NCBI GenBank assembly: GCA_021151805.1
Contig: JAGKWN010000004.1
Location: forward strand, 1 to 64,000
Direction: 5' to 3'
Origin: Cytophagaceae bacterium
Lineage (GTDB): Bacteria > Bacteroidota > Bacteroidia > Cytophagales > Cytophagaceae
DNA length: 64,000 nt
Shown here: positions 51,778 to 60,377 of the stretch, in pieces
Numbering within the stretch: the first letter of the stretch is position 1
Layout of the letters: each line of letters opens with the position of its first letter
The notes under the pieces: generated by a model
Databases searched by the model: none
Told to the model about the DNA's origin: nothing
What the model saw: the letters and a program-made list of their open reading frames with translations, nothing else
Program-made: the position numbers and the translations under genes

Positions 51778-54120
51778 TCAATAATGAATGGTGTAGGTAA
51801 GTGAAACGGTTCTGCCACGGCCGGCGACATAATACAGACTTGCTGCTGAAAACTGTGAGATCGCAGGAAAATAAAATGTGTTGAATAAATTATTTATACC
51901 CATACTCAGGTCTCCTTTCCAGACTTTATAATTTACAATCAAATCAAACAGCATATATGAGTTTACATTGCCCATGCCAAAACTCTGTACCTGTGAATCA
52001 AATCGTTTCCTGTTTCCCGCATATAAACCCTGCACGGTTACACGCAAAGAAGGAAGTACATCGTAAGAAATTTTACCAGTGATTTTTGGTGGAGCAATAC
52101 GTGTACCCAGCAGGTAATTGTTGTAGGTACCATCGTTTCCGTAATCTACTTTTCCTTCCACATAAGAAGTCGTAAAATTGAATAACCATTTCTTTAATGT
52201 ATAAGTAATTTCAGCTTCGGCTCCATAGATATGTTCCGGAGCGCGTTGTACATCCAGTGAAGCACCGATTAATGTTACTCCATATTTGGATGTGTTATAA
52301 AATCCAACAGCTGAGAATAAAAGATTTTTACCAATGCGCGAATCCCAGCCGATCTCATAATTATTTACCAGTTGAGCCTTTGGTTTAAGATCTGTGACCT
52401 TCGTTGCGGCTGTTTGTCTTAATTCACGACCTACTTCGGTTGTTGCATAACCTTGTCCGAATGAAGCGAATGGCGTAAACCAGCGGAACAGATTATATCG
52501 AACACCGGCATTGAATAAGAGCTGGTCATAATTCAGTGTACCGCCTTCAACGAAATGCCCCGGGGTAGTTGTTGTAAGTGTAGTGAAATCAGCTACATTC
52601 AAACGAATGGTTTCGTAACGCATACCACCGCGTAAAATGAATTTACGCAGGCGTTGCTGTACTTGTAAAAAAGGAGCGAGGTTGAGTTGTGTGATGGGCG
52701 GCACCCAGGTTCTGCCGTCAACCAATTCCTGTTTGGTATTGTCTGCAATAAAATCCAGGCCATATTGCAGCGAGTTATTTTTGATCAGCGGTGTTTTTGT
52801 TTTGAAATCTATGCGTGAACCGATTTTATACGATTGAATAAATGTTTGGGCAGAGGTCTTTCCGTTGTATATCGGGAAGTAAGCTGAGTTTGGATCGTAA
52901 GGGAAGCGTGCATACGATTGCTGGTAATAGACCAATACATTCAACGAAGTTTTATCAACGAATGCATCATTGCGGTAACGCAGCGTTGTATTCAAGCTTC
53001 TGGAAGCAGTTCCCAGTTCATCCGGGTATTTGCCACGCGTGCGTGCTGTGGCTTTTGAAGCACCATAATCACCGGCAACAGCAGAGAAACCTGGTATCTG
53101 TGTGCTGCTGTAATAATTAACAGAACCTTCTATGGAAGAAGAGGAATCAATGTGATAACCGGTTTTTGCCTGGATGTTATAATTATTCGTATTAGCCATT
53201 CCGCCTTGTCCGAGCGGATCCAATGGAATCAAATCACCTTCTGCATCGTAGTATTTACCAATATGTTCAGCCGCTCCACCTAAATTGAAGTAAATATTTT
53301 TCTTCTGTCCGCTGATCTGCTGCATTAGCCGGCCGCCCAGCGGACCGCTTTTCATATAAGTATCATGCGCAGCTATGAGCGCCGTATTTCCTGAAATGGA
53401 AGTAATAAACTGTAGCGTGTCTTTGTTATAGAGCGGGCGTCGCGTAACCATATTCACAATACCACCAGTAGAACCATAACCATAGAGCGCCGTTGTTCCA
53501 CGTACTACTTCAATCTGGTCAATAGCTGAGACATCGATGGATCTTAACTCACGCGATGAATTACGAACAGGTGTTGACTGCGGAATTCCATCGATCAATA
53601 CAAGCATGTCACGACCACGAATACCTTGTCCATATGTGCTGGCAGATTCCGTGCTGACTGCCATACCCGGGACACTTTTTCCAAGGATCTCATTTAAGTT
53701 GGTATTGATGGTAGATTGTTCTGTCAGTGTTTTGTTGTCTAGTACCGACATCGAAATAACTTCTTCTTCCCGTTTCCCGAAACGGTTTGCATGAATCAAA
53801 ATTTCTTCAGAGTAAGCTTCCGTTAAATAAATGGTATATGAGTTGTTGTTTGCAACAGTGGCTGTATACGTTTCAAATCCTATCAGCTGTATGGTAATTG
53901 TTGCGGGAGCATCGGCGATCTGATTGAATATAAAAAAGCCGTCTTCGTTTGTTGTAGTATGCTGAAGCTTTCCCTCACTATTTTTTAACTGTACATGTAC
54001 CAATGGAATGGGAATAGAATCCGAACTGGAATATACGGTGCCACGAATTGAGTTTGAATTTTGTGCGCTGAGTGAGTGGTTGATGAATAAAATTACCAGG
54101 GAAATGAAGATGTAACGCAT
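51778..54120 (-). CDS. TonB-dependent siderophore receptor
   Basis: The 780-residue outer-membrane receptor has a signal peptide ending LSAQ. A carboxypeptidase-regulatory-like domain follows (SIRGTVYSSSDSIPIPLVHV, about 24-105). The plug domain contains LNEILGKSVPGMAVS, GQGIRGRDMLVLIDGIPQSTPVR and IDQIEVVRGTTALYGYGSTGGIVNMVTRRP. The 22-stranded barrel ends in aromatic YTIHY. The plug motifs fit FhuA/FhuE/Fiu-type ferric-siderophore receptors rather than SusC. The next gene starts directly after it. With the siderophore synthesis operon 2 kb away, it is the probable receptor for that product (inference). Confidence 0.93.
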   Translation of the reverse strand: MRYIFISLVILFINHSLSAQNSNSIRGTVYSSSDSIPIPLVHVQLKNSEGKLQHTTTNEDGFFIFNQIADAPATITIQLIGFETYTATVANNNSYTIYLTEAYSEEILIHANRFGKREEEVISMSVLDNKTLTEQSTINTNLNEILGKSVPGMAVSTESASTYGQGIRGRDMLVLIDGIPQSTPVRNSSRELRSIDVSAIDQIEVVRGTTALYGYGSTGGIVNMVTRRPLYNKDTLQFITSISGNTALIAAHDTYMKSGPLGGRLMQQISGQKKNIYFNLGGAAEHIGKYYDAEGDLIPLDPLGQGGMANTNNYNIQAKTGYHIDSSSSIEGSVNYYSSTQIPGFSAVAGDYGASKATARTRGKYPDELGTASRSLNTTLRYRNDAFVDKTSLNVLVYYQQSYARFPYDPNSAYFPIYNGKTSAQTFIQSYKIGSRIDFKTKTPLIKNNSLQYGLDFIADNTKQELVDGRTWVPPITQLNLAPFLQVQQRLRKFILRGGMRYETIRLNVADFTTLTTTTPGHFVEGGTLNYDQLLFNAGVRYNLFRWFTPFASFGQGYATTEVGRELRQTAATKVTDLKPKAQLVNNYEIGWDSRIGKNLLFSAVGFYNTSKYGVTLIGASLDVQRAPEHIYGAEAEITYTLKKWLFNFTTSYVEGKVDYGNDGTYNNYLLGTRIAPPKITGKISYDVLPSLRVTVQGLYAGNRKRFDSQVQSFGMGNVNSYMLFDLIVNYKVWKGDLSMGINNLFNTFYFPAISQFSAASLYYVAGRGRTVSLTYTIHY

Positions 54121-54219
54121 AGGGGAGGTGGCCTGAGGTCATAGTAATCAGGCTACAAATTTCGGCAAACTACAAACAGAGAAATGAGCCTATAGGGATT
54201 TTAAATAGGCGTATTGGTA

Positions 54220-54238
54220 TAGAATGATAATCCGTTTT
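54220..54238. promoter_or_regulatory. Candidate Fur-box-like site between divergent genes
   Basis: The 19-mer with core ATGATAATC (54224-54232) matches 13 of 19 positions of the Fur consensus by my hand alignment. It lies 100 bp upstream of the receptor start on the minus strand and 74 bp before the DUF4397 gene. In AT-rich DNA this match is weak evidence. Confidence 0.3.
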
Positions 54239-54311
54239 TGTCTATTTTTTATACATGTTGGCATACCTTAAGGCATATACGCACACATAATTTTGCAGAA
54301 AAAATAAACGT

Positions 54312-55079
54312 ATGTTAAAACAATATATACTTGCCCTTGCCATCGGTTGCGCTTTATTTACTTCATGCAAACCTGATGATGGTGATCCTGCACCAGCAGT
54401 ACCAGTTGTACCTAAAAATACCAGTGTGTTGATTGTAAATGCAATCAGCGATAATTCTGCTGCTATCGCTTTCAGTCTGGATGCAGATGCCATTGCTACG
54501 GTAGCCGCAGATGCAAATTCCTCCTATGTGACAGCGTCAGAAGGTTCCCGCAAACTTAAATTTTCTGTAGCTGGCTCGGCAAAAGAATTGCCGGTTACCA
54601 TTCAGACAGATAAATATTATACACTTGTTGTATACGGTACCTCTGCAAACCCTTCCGTATCTGTGATTGAAGATGATATTCGTACGGCTGCTCCAACCGG
54701 ACAATTCTCTTACAGATATTTAAATGTGTATGATAGCAGTGAGGTGAAAAAAATATCCGCTCAGGCATATTATCCAACGTATGGTTTATGGGCAACGGTT
54801 ACAGGTACGCATGATAACATTGCTTTCGGGAATGTGAGTGCATTTTCAAACTATACTGCAGGCGTAGAAGCGCAGTGGAGAATGATTGAAACAGGCAGCG
54901 AAACTTCTGAGCCGCTTGCTGGCTACAAAGCCGGTTCGACACATGTGGTATATGCACCAACTGATAAAGCACTTGGTGTTGAAGGTAGACATTTTACGTA
55001 TGTGATCTTTGGACACGGGACAACTGGAAGCTATAAGCTGATTAATCACGAAGGCTCTTTGCCTGGTGCCAGTAAATAA
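54312..55079 (+). CDS. DUF4397-type surface lipoprotein
   Basis: The 255-residue protein has a lipoprotein signal (lipobox LFTSC, Cys near residue 19) and a linker rich in Pro and Asp. The beta-rich body contains TSVLIVNAISDNSAAIAFSLDAD, EGSRKLKFSVAGSAKELPV and YYTLVVYGTSANPSVSVIEDD, which fits DUF4397 proteins of Bacteroidota. The second half (YRYLNVYDSS..., HFTYVIFGHGTTGSYKLINHE) looks like a second copy of the same fold. The function of the family is unknown. It lies opposite the siderophore receptor gene and is closed by the 64-bp palindrome. Confidence 0.75.
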   Translation: MLKQYILALAIGCALFTSCKPDDGDPAPAVPVVPKNTSVLIVNAISDNSAAIAFSLDADAIATVAADANSSYVTASEGSRKLKFSVAGSAKELPVTIQTDKYYTLVVYGTSANPSVSVIEDDIRTAAPTGQFSYRYLNVYDSSEVKKISAQAYYPTYGLWATVTGTHDNIAFGNVSAFSNYTAGVEAQWRMIETGSETSEPLAGYKAGSTHVVYAPTDKALGVEGRHFTYVIFGHGTTGSYKLINHEGSLPGASK

Positions 55080-55091
55080 TGATCGACTAAA

Positions 55092-55155
55092 AAATAAAAG
55101 GAATCCCGTCCCGATCCCGATAGCTATCGGGATCGGGACGGGATTCCTTTTATTT
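55092..55155. terminator. Perfect 64-bp palindrome between convergent genes
   Basis: The two 32-bp arms (55092-55123 and 55124-55155) are exact reverse complements with no spacer. The centre CCCGATAGCTATCGGG is a motif common in Bacteroidota intergenic DNA, and the outer ends are AAATAAAAGG/CCTTTTATTT. As RNA it gives a long GC-rich stem ending in U-rich sequence on both strands, so it probably terminates both the lipoprotein gene and the AraC-type gene. Confidence 0.9.
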
Positions 55156-55180
55156 AAACTTTTGAAGAACTGGTTTAGTG

Positions 55181-56188
55181 TTATGCTGCAATCAGCAACT
55201 TTCTATACTTGCCTGGCGTGACACCATATTTTTTCCGGAATGAATGTATGTATTTACTCGGGCATTGATAGCCAATAGCATAAGCGATTTCACTGATCGG
55301 GCAGGTTTTATCTTTTAACAGAATACAAGAAGTGCATAAACGTTGTTCGACAATATAATTATGTACGGTCGTATTAAATTGTTCCTTAAATCCTTTTTTT
55401 AATTTGAACTCATTCAGACAAACAATTTTAGAAAGCTCCTTTAAAGTAGTAGGAGTGCTGATATTGTTGTCGATGTATTCTTTGGCCTGCAGTAATTTGG
55501 GTATGTCTTGTGAAGTAAGATATACCTGCTTAATGGAATGATCCAGTAAATCTTCTGTTGATAGGGCAACCTCTTTTACCAGTGTCAATGCCTGTGACAA
55601 GAGCTGCAGCTTTTGAGTGATCGGGTGTTCATTGGATTTTGATACGGTATCCGTAATCGCGTGCAAAGTCTGGTAAATGTGAACCGGGATCTGGCTTTTG
55701 AATACAACATTCTCCTGGCTCGTTAAAAATGATTTTATTTTTTCACGTGCGTCATCCGTAGTTGGCAGGCTGGATAATAATTTTCGGATAACTGGCTTAT
55801 GAAAGCTGATGTCAATGGAATGGATGCGACGCTGTTTAGGAAGAATGGTATTGATAGCACCTTTCTTAAAGAATAAACCTCTGCAGATTCCTTTCTGGAT
55901 GATTTCTTCTTCTTCAGATTGGTTTGTCGTAACGCTGTAATCGCCTTCCAGGTAAAAACTCAGTTTGAAGTATTCGATATCAATCAATGATTTAAAGATC
56001 AAAGGTTCTTTTATATAAAGATCGTGTATAGTAAATGTAATGCCTTTGTCAATTTCAATTCCAATAATGCTGCCCTCAACTTTTTGATGCTTAATAACAG
56101 TCTTGCTCACTTTATTTTCAAAAGTATATTCTGCATCAAGACTCGCACTAACTCGTTTTAGAAAATCGTGGATGGTGAAAGATTTCAT
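55181..56188 (-). CDS. AraC-family transcriptional regulator (probably of siderophore genes)
   Basis: The 335-residue protein has an N-terminal sensing region of about 230 residues and a C-terminal AraC/XylS-type double helix-turn-helix. Its first helix-turn-helix is TTLKELSKIVCLNEFKLKKG; the second contains PISEIAYAIGYQCPSKYIHSF, followed by RKKYGVTPGKYRK. It resembles PchR-like regulators that respond to ferric siderophores. It is divergent from the siderophore synthesis operon, with a 256-bp shared control region, and close to the receptor. The regulated genes are inferred from position. Confidence 0.88.
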   Translation of the reverse strand: MKSFTIHDFLKRVSASLDAEYTFENKVSKTVIKHQKVEGSIIGIEIDKGITFTIHDLYIKEPLIFKSLIDIEYFKLSFYLEGDYSVTTNQSEEEEIIQKGICRGLFFKKGAINTILPKQRRIHSIDISFHKPVIRKLLSSLPTTDDAREKIKSFLTSQENVVFKSQIPVHIYQTLHAITDTVSKSNEHPITQKLQLLSQALTLVKEVALSTEDLLDHSIKQVYLTSQDIPKLLQAKEYIDNNISTPTTLKELSKIVCLNEFKLKKGFKEQFNTTVHNYIVEQRLCTSCILLKDKTCPISEIAYAIGYQCPSKYIHSFRKKYGVTPGKYRKLLIAA

Positions 56189-56444
56189 TTGAATTTATTA
56201 TAGTTAATTATAATTAGTCTAAATTAACTTTTATATTAAAAAAATCAAAATTATAATCATTTAATTCTATTAGGCAATAATATTATCTTGGAATTATTAA
56301 ATTTTTATCTTTTGTGTAATTTTTAAAATTGTACTATTCTAATAATTCAAAATTCGTAATGGAATATAATTCTTCCCGAAAAGCACATAGCAGCGCTGCA
56401 TTTGCTTTTACTTTTGTGCCATAGTCACGCTAGGGAAAAATCAC
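56189..56444. promoter_or_regulatory. Divergent control region of AraC-type gene and siderophore operon
   Basis: The 256-bp AT-rich gap should contain both promoters. A 19-mer at 56246-56264 (core ATAATCATT) matches 13 of 19 positions of the Fur consensus, which could mean iron control. I found no perfect match to the Bacteroidota TAnnTTTG element; TATCTTTTG at 56306-56314 is the nearest. The site calls are tentative. Confidence 0.35.
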
Positions 56445-57968
56445 ATGTATACAAAAGTAAGAAAGTCTTTAGAGGGTCTTTTTGTGCGCAACAGCAGCAA
56501 TCAGATCCATATAATCAACCATCAGGATTCAAATATTAATCATTACAACAGGACACTGCAAAAGACGATTGATTTTGTAACAGCTCATTTTAGAAACACT
56601 ACTCAACCGTTTTCAGGTGTACGTCCGGATTCATTACAGTCAGTTGTAAACGCGGTAGATTTTTCGACACCAAGTTCAAACATAGACGAACTATTGGCTG
56701 AAGTGAAATCTATCTATAGTCAGCATGCCATTGCATTTCACTTGCCTAAATACATCGCGCATTTGAATTGTCCGGTTGTAACTCCAACTCTTGCAGCAGA
56801 AGTAATTATCAGTGCATTGAATTCCTCCATGGATACCTGGGATCAGAGTGCTGGCGGCACGCTGATGGAAATGAAGTTGATCGACTGGACCTGCGATCAA
56901 CTGCATCTGGGGGCAACTGCAGATGGCGTGTTTACAAGTGGCGGTACACAATCAAACCTGATGGCGCTCTTAATGGCGCGGGATCACTATATCAATCGTA
57001 CGCTATTATATAATGTTAAAATGCAGGGCTTACCGGATGAAGCAAAACGTTTCCGTGTTTTCTGTTCGGAGAAAAGTCATTTCAGTATTAAGAAAGCCTG
57101 TAGCATACTTGGCCTGGGCGAGCATGCCGTTGTATGTGTGCCTGTAGGCAATCGTTTTAAAATGAATACCAAAGAGCTGAAGCGCATGATTGAAAAAGAA
57201 GTTTCCCAGGGAAATATTCCGATCGCTATTGTTGCTACAGCAGGTACAACCGACTTTGGAAGCATAGATCCTTTAATCGAACTTGGCGAAATGGCACAGC
57301 AATACGGTGCATGGTTTCATGTAGATGCGGCATATGGCTGTGGACTTATGTTAAGCGACAATCACAGATATAAACTGAACGGCATTGAATATGCTAACTC
57401 TGTAACGGTTGATTATCATAAGTCATTTTTTCAGCCGGTTAGTTCAAGCGCCTTGTTGGTGAAAGATAGAGACACACTTCGGTTGATGTGTTACCATGCA
57501 GACTATCTCAATCCGGTGGAGCAGGAGAAAGATGGTTATCCAAATCAGGTGAATAAAACCATACAGACAACGCGCCGCTTCGATGCGCTGAAACTTTGGT
57601 TTACCATGCGCCTGATGGGTAAAGATATTTTGGGTGAATACATTGACCAAATCATTTTTACGGCTAAGCAAACAGCACACCTGATTGATAAAGACCCGGA
57701 TTTTGAGTTGCTGAACCAGCCGGAAATCAGTACGCTGTTATTCCGCTATAATCCTTATAAGGCAGAGGGGGCAGCACTCAATGCATTGAATCAGTTTATC
57801 CGGAAAAAACTGATGGATTCCGGAAAGGCGCTAGTGGCCAGCACGAAAGTAAATAACGAAGTGTATTTAAAATTTACACTGCTCAATCCTGTAACAACCA
57901 CAAAAGATATTTCAACCATTTTAGAACTTATAAAAAACATTGGCAATGAATACGCAAGTAACAATTAA
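56445..57968 (+). CDS. PLP-dependent decarboxylase of siderophore synthesis (diaminobutyrate/lysine type)
   Basis: The 507-residue protein belongs to the group II decarboxylases, related to L-2,4-diaminobutyrate decarboxylase (RhbB) and lysine decarboxylase (DesA). Motifs are FTSGGTQSNLMALLMARD, VATAGTTDFGSIDP, FHVDAAYGCGLML and the PLP-binding Lys326 in VDYHKSFFQP. It should make the diamine (1,3-diaminopropane, or cadaverine if it uses lysine) that is then hydroxylated and acylated. No aminotransferase gene like rhbA is present in the window. That favours a primary amino acid such as lysine or ornithine as substrate, but does not prove it. It is the first gene of the operon; the next gene overlaps it. 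Confidence 0.93.
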   Translation: MYTKVRKSLEGLFVRNSSNQIHIINHQDSNINHYNRTLQKTIDFVTAHFRNTTQPFSGVRPDSLQSVVNAVDFSTPSSNIDELLAEVKSIYSQHAIAFHLPKYIAHLNCPVVTPTLAAEVIISALNSSMDTWDQSAGGTLMEMKLIDWTCDQLHLGATADGVFTSGGTQSNLMALLMARDHYINRTLLYNVKMQGLPDEAKRFRVFCSEKSHFSIKKACSILGLGEHAVVCVPVGNRFKMNTKELKRMIEKEVSQGNIPIAIVATAGTTDFGSIDPLIELGEMAQQYGAWFHVDAAYGCGLMLSDNHRYKLNGIEYANSVTVDYHKSFFQPVSSSALLVKDRDTLRLMCYHADYLNPVEQEKDGYPNQVNKTIQTTRRFDALKLWFTMRLMGKDILGEYIDQIIFTAKQTAHLIDKDPDFELLNQPEISTLLFRYNPYKAEGAALNALNQFIRKKLMDSGKALVASTKVNNEVYLKFTLLNPVTTTKDISTILELIKNIGNEYASNN

Positions 57969-60375
57969 TAATAAGGAATGGAGTACAAACTATGTATTCT
58001 CTACTGTCATCAATTGCTTTCTGAAGGAACATACCTGCTGGCATCAGTTCAATCATGTGCCGCAGCACGACGAAGCGTTGTCGGCTTACATGCAGGCAAC
58101 CGGCAATTTTGAATGGATCAAGATTAAGCTTGCTTCCTCTGAAAAAGAAATTTATTGTGCAGTAGATTATTTTTCTCCGACCGGCAGACATGTATACCGT
58201 TTCCCGATTGTAGCAAGAAATTCAAGAGAAGATGCGCTTAAATCTATTACACTGCAGGAGTTTGTGGCGTATGTTGAGCAGATCAACGATGCTGAAAATA
58301 CAGTATTGTCAGCACGTGTAGAAGATAGCCGTTCAAATACTGAAACGTATCTGAATCATGCTGCAGAAAAAGGTAAGCTGAAAAATATCCATAAACCGGT
58401 TCAGTCTTTTATTGAAGCGGAACAGTCTATATTACTGGGTCACCAGATGCACCCGGTTGCCAAAAGCCGCATGGGTTTCAATGAAAAAACATTGATCCAG
58501 TATTCACCTGAATGCAGTGAGTCTTTCCAATTGCATTATTTTCTGGCAGCGCCGCATATTGTAAATGAGAAAAGTACTTTGTCAACACCAGTTTCAGAAA
58601 TATTGAAAGAAACATTGTTGAATGACGCTGAAACGTCGCAAACTATCCGCGACCTGATTAATAATAATACAGATACCATAATACCTTGTCACCCATGGGA
58701 AGCCATGCACCTGATGAATGATCCACAGGTACAGAAATTGTTAGTGAAAGGTGATTTGAAATACATCGGAGAAGCCGGTCCGTTTTTTACACCCACTTCT
58801 TCGGTACGCACGGTATACAGTAAAGATTTTCCATACATGTTTAAGTTTTCATTACACGTTAAGATTACGAACTCCGAACGTGTGAATCTTGAGCGTGAAT
58901 TATGGCGAGGATATGATATCAGCCGCCTGATGAATACAGCATGGGGTAAAAATCTTGCGGCTGATTATCCCCGACTGGAATTTGTTTCCGACCCTGGCTT
59001 CTTTATGGTCAAGGGCGAAGACGATAACTGGATTGAAGGCTTCAATACCGTCATAAGAATGAACTCTTTCTATAAAGAACAGGCAAACAGAAATGTTTCA
59101 CTCATCGCTGCTCTATCACAGGACGGAATTTATAATGAACCTGCACGCATTAAAAATATTATTGAAAACATTGCAACGAATACAGATATAACAACGGAAG
59201 AAGCCTCTGTAAACTGGATCCGGAAATATGTGCAGGTAAGTATTCTGCCATTGATAGGTATTTACAACCAATACGGTCTGGCTTGCGAAGCGCACCAGCA
59301 GAATGTGTTGCTGGAAATGGATTCGATTGGTTACCCGGAAAAATTATTGTTCCGCGATAACCAGGGATATTTTTTCAGAGAAGGGAAAACAGATGAATTG
59401 CTTTCTCATGTCCCTGATCTGGCAGAACGTAGCATGTCTATTGTTCCTGAAGAAATGATTCATCCTAAATATACTTATTACATTCTGTATAATAATATTT
59501 TTGGTTTGATCAATGCCTTTGGTGTTAACCGGTTGATTTCTGAATATACTTTACTGGATGTTGTTGCAGAAGAGCTCGAAGCGATCAAAGAACAAGATAC
59601 TACTGGTTTTGTAGATTATATGTTGAATACGCGCGATTGGTATGTGAAGGGGAATCTGGTTACTACCATACGCAACATGGATGAAGCGCGTCAGCCGATT
59701 GAAAATCCTGCTGTATACAATGATTATCCGAATCCGTTTATGTACCGCTATTTCTGCAAAGGATTAATTAAACCTGAAACCAAAGATATTTTATATACAA
59801 AATATTTTCCTGAACAGGATCTTACTATAACGCTGCGTGCATTTGATATGTCTAAGGATTTAGCCATGCTGCATGAATGGTTTAACATGGAGCATACCAA
59901 AGCATTCTGGAAAATGGATGGTCCGATCCGTGAGCTGGAAGAGTTCTACATCATGCTGATGGATTCAGAACATTCACATTCATTTGTTGGTGAAATAAAT
60001 GGTGAAGCTACTTTCACAATGGAACCTTACTGGCCAATGCGTGACAGTGTAGGGAAATATTATGATGCACTGCCGACAGATTACGGCGCGCACTTATTGA
60101 TCGCGCCGACAGATAAAAATAAAAAATGTACCATGCAGTTGATTCAGGTTGTAATGGAATACATTTTCAACCAGCCTGAAGTAGGTAAGTGTATTGGTGA
60201 AGCAGATGTGAACGCAAAGCCCATGCATATGCTGATCACTCGTGTAGGCTTTAAGTTTCAGAAGGTGTTGAACATGCCGCACAAAACAGCGAACCTTACT
60301 TTCTGTGAGCGCGAATGGTATAAAGAAAAATTTCCAAACGCAACTATTCTGGAAACAGCTTCTGATCTGGTTTAA
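57946..60375 (+). CDS. NIS siderophore synthetase (IucA/IucC) fused to an IucB-type acyltransferase
   Basis: The protein has about 809 residues from the ATG at 57946, which overlaps the previous gene by 23 bases. Residues about 1-600 form an IucA/IucC synthetase with HQMHPVAKSRMGF, CHPWEAMHLM, PTSSVRTVYSKDF, KFSLHVKITNSER and the C-terminal lobe (GLACEAHQQNVLLEM...LFRDNQGYFFREG). Residues about 630-809 form an AlcB/IucB-like acetyltransferase (LRAFDMSKDLAMLHEWFNMEHT, FVGEINGEATFTMEPYW, KCIGEADVNAKPMHMLITRVGF). One enzyme would acylate the N-hydroxydiamine and the other condense it with a carboxylate using ATP. The order synthetase-acyltransferase is notable. Both parts look intact. Confidence 0.92.
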   Translation: MNTQVTINNKEWSTNYVFSTVINCFLKEHTCWHQFNHVPQHDEALSAYMQATGNFEWIKIKLASSEKEIYCAVDYFSPTGRHVYRFPIVARNSREDALKSITLQEFVAYVEQINDAENTVLSARVEDSRSNTETYLNHAAEKGKLKNIHKPVQSFIEAEQSILLGHQMHPVAKSRMGFNEKTLIQYSPECSESFQLHYFLAAPHIVNEKSTLSTPVSEILKETLLNDAETSQTIRDLINNNTDTIIPCHPWEAMHLMNDPQVQKLLVKGDLKYIGEAGPFFTPTSSVRTVYSKDFPYMFKFSLHVKITNSERVNLERELWRGYDISRLMNTAWGKNLAADYPRLEFVSDPGFFMVKGEDDNWIEGFNTVIRMNSFYKEQANRNVSLIAALSQDGIYNEPARIKNIIENIATNTDITTEEASVNWIRKYVQVSILPLIGIYNQYGLACEAHQQNVLLEMDSIGYPEKLLFRDNQGYFFREGKTDELLSHVPDLAERSMSIVPEEMIHPKYTYYILYNNIFGLINAFGVNRLISEYTLLDVVAEELEAIKEQDTTGFVDYMLNTRDWYVKGNLVTTIRNMDEARQPIENPAVYNDYPNPFMYRYFCKGLIKPETKDILYTKYFPEQDLTITLRAFDMSKDLAMLHEWFNMEHTKAFWKMDGPIRELEEFYIMLMDSEHSHSFVGEINGEATFTMEPYWPMRDSVGKYYDALPTDYGAHLLIAPTDKNKKCTMQLIQVVMEYIFNQPEVGKCIGEADVNAKPMHMLITRVGFKFQKVLNMPHKTANLTFCEREWYKEKFPNATILETASDLV

Positions 60376-60377
60376 TT

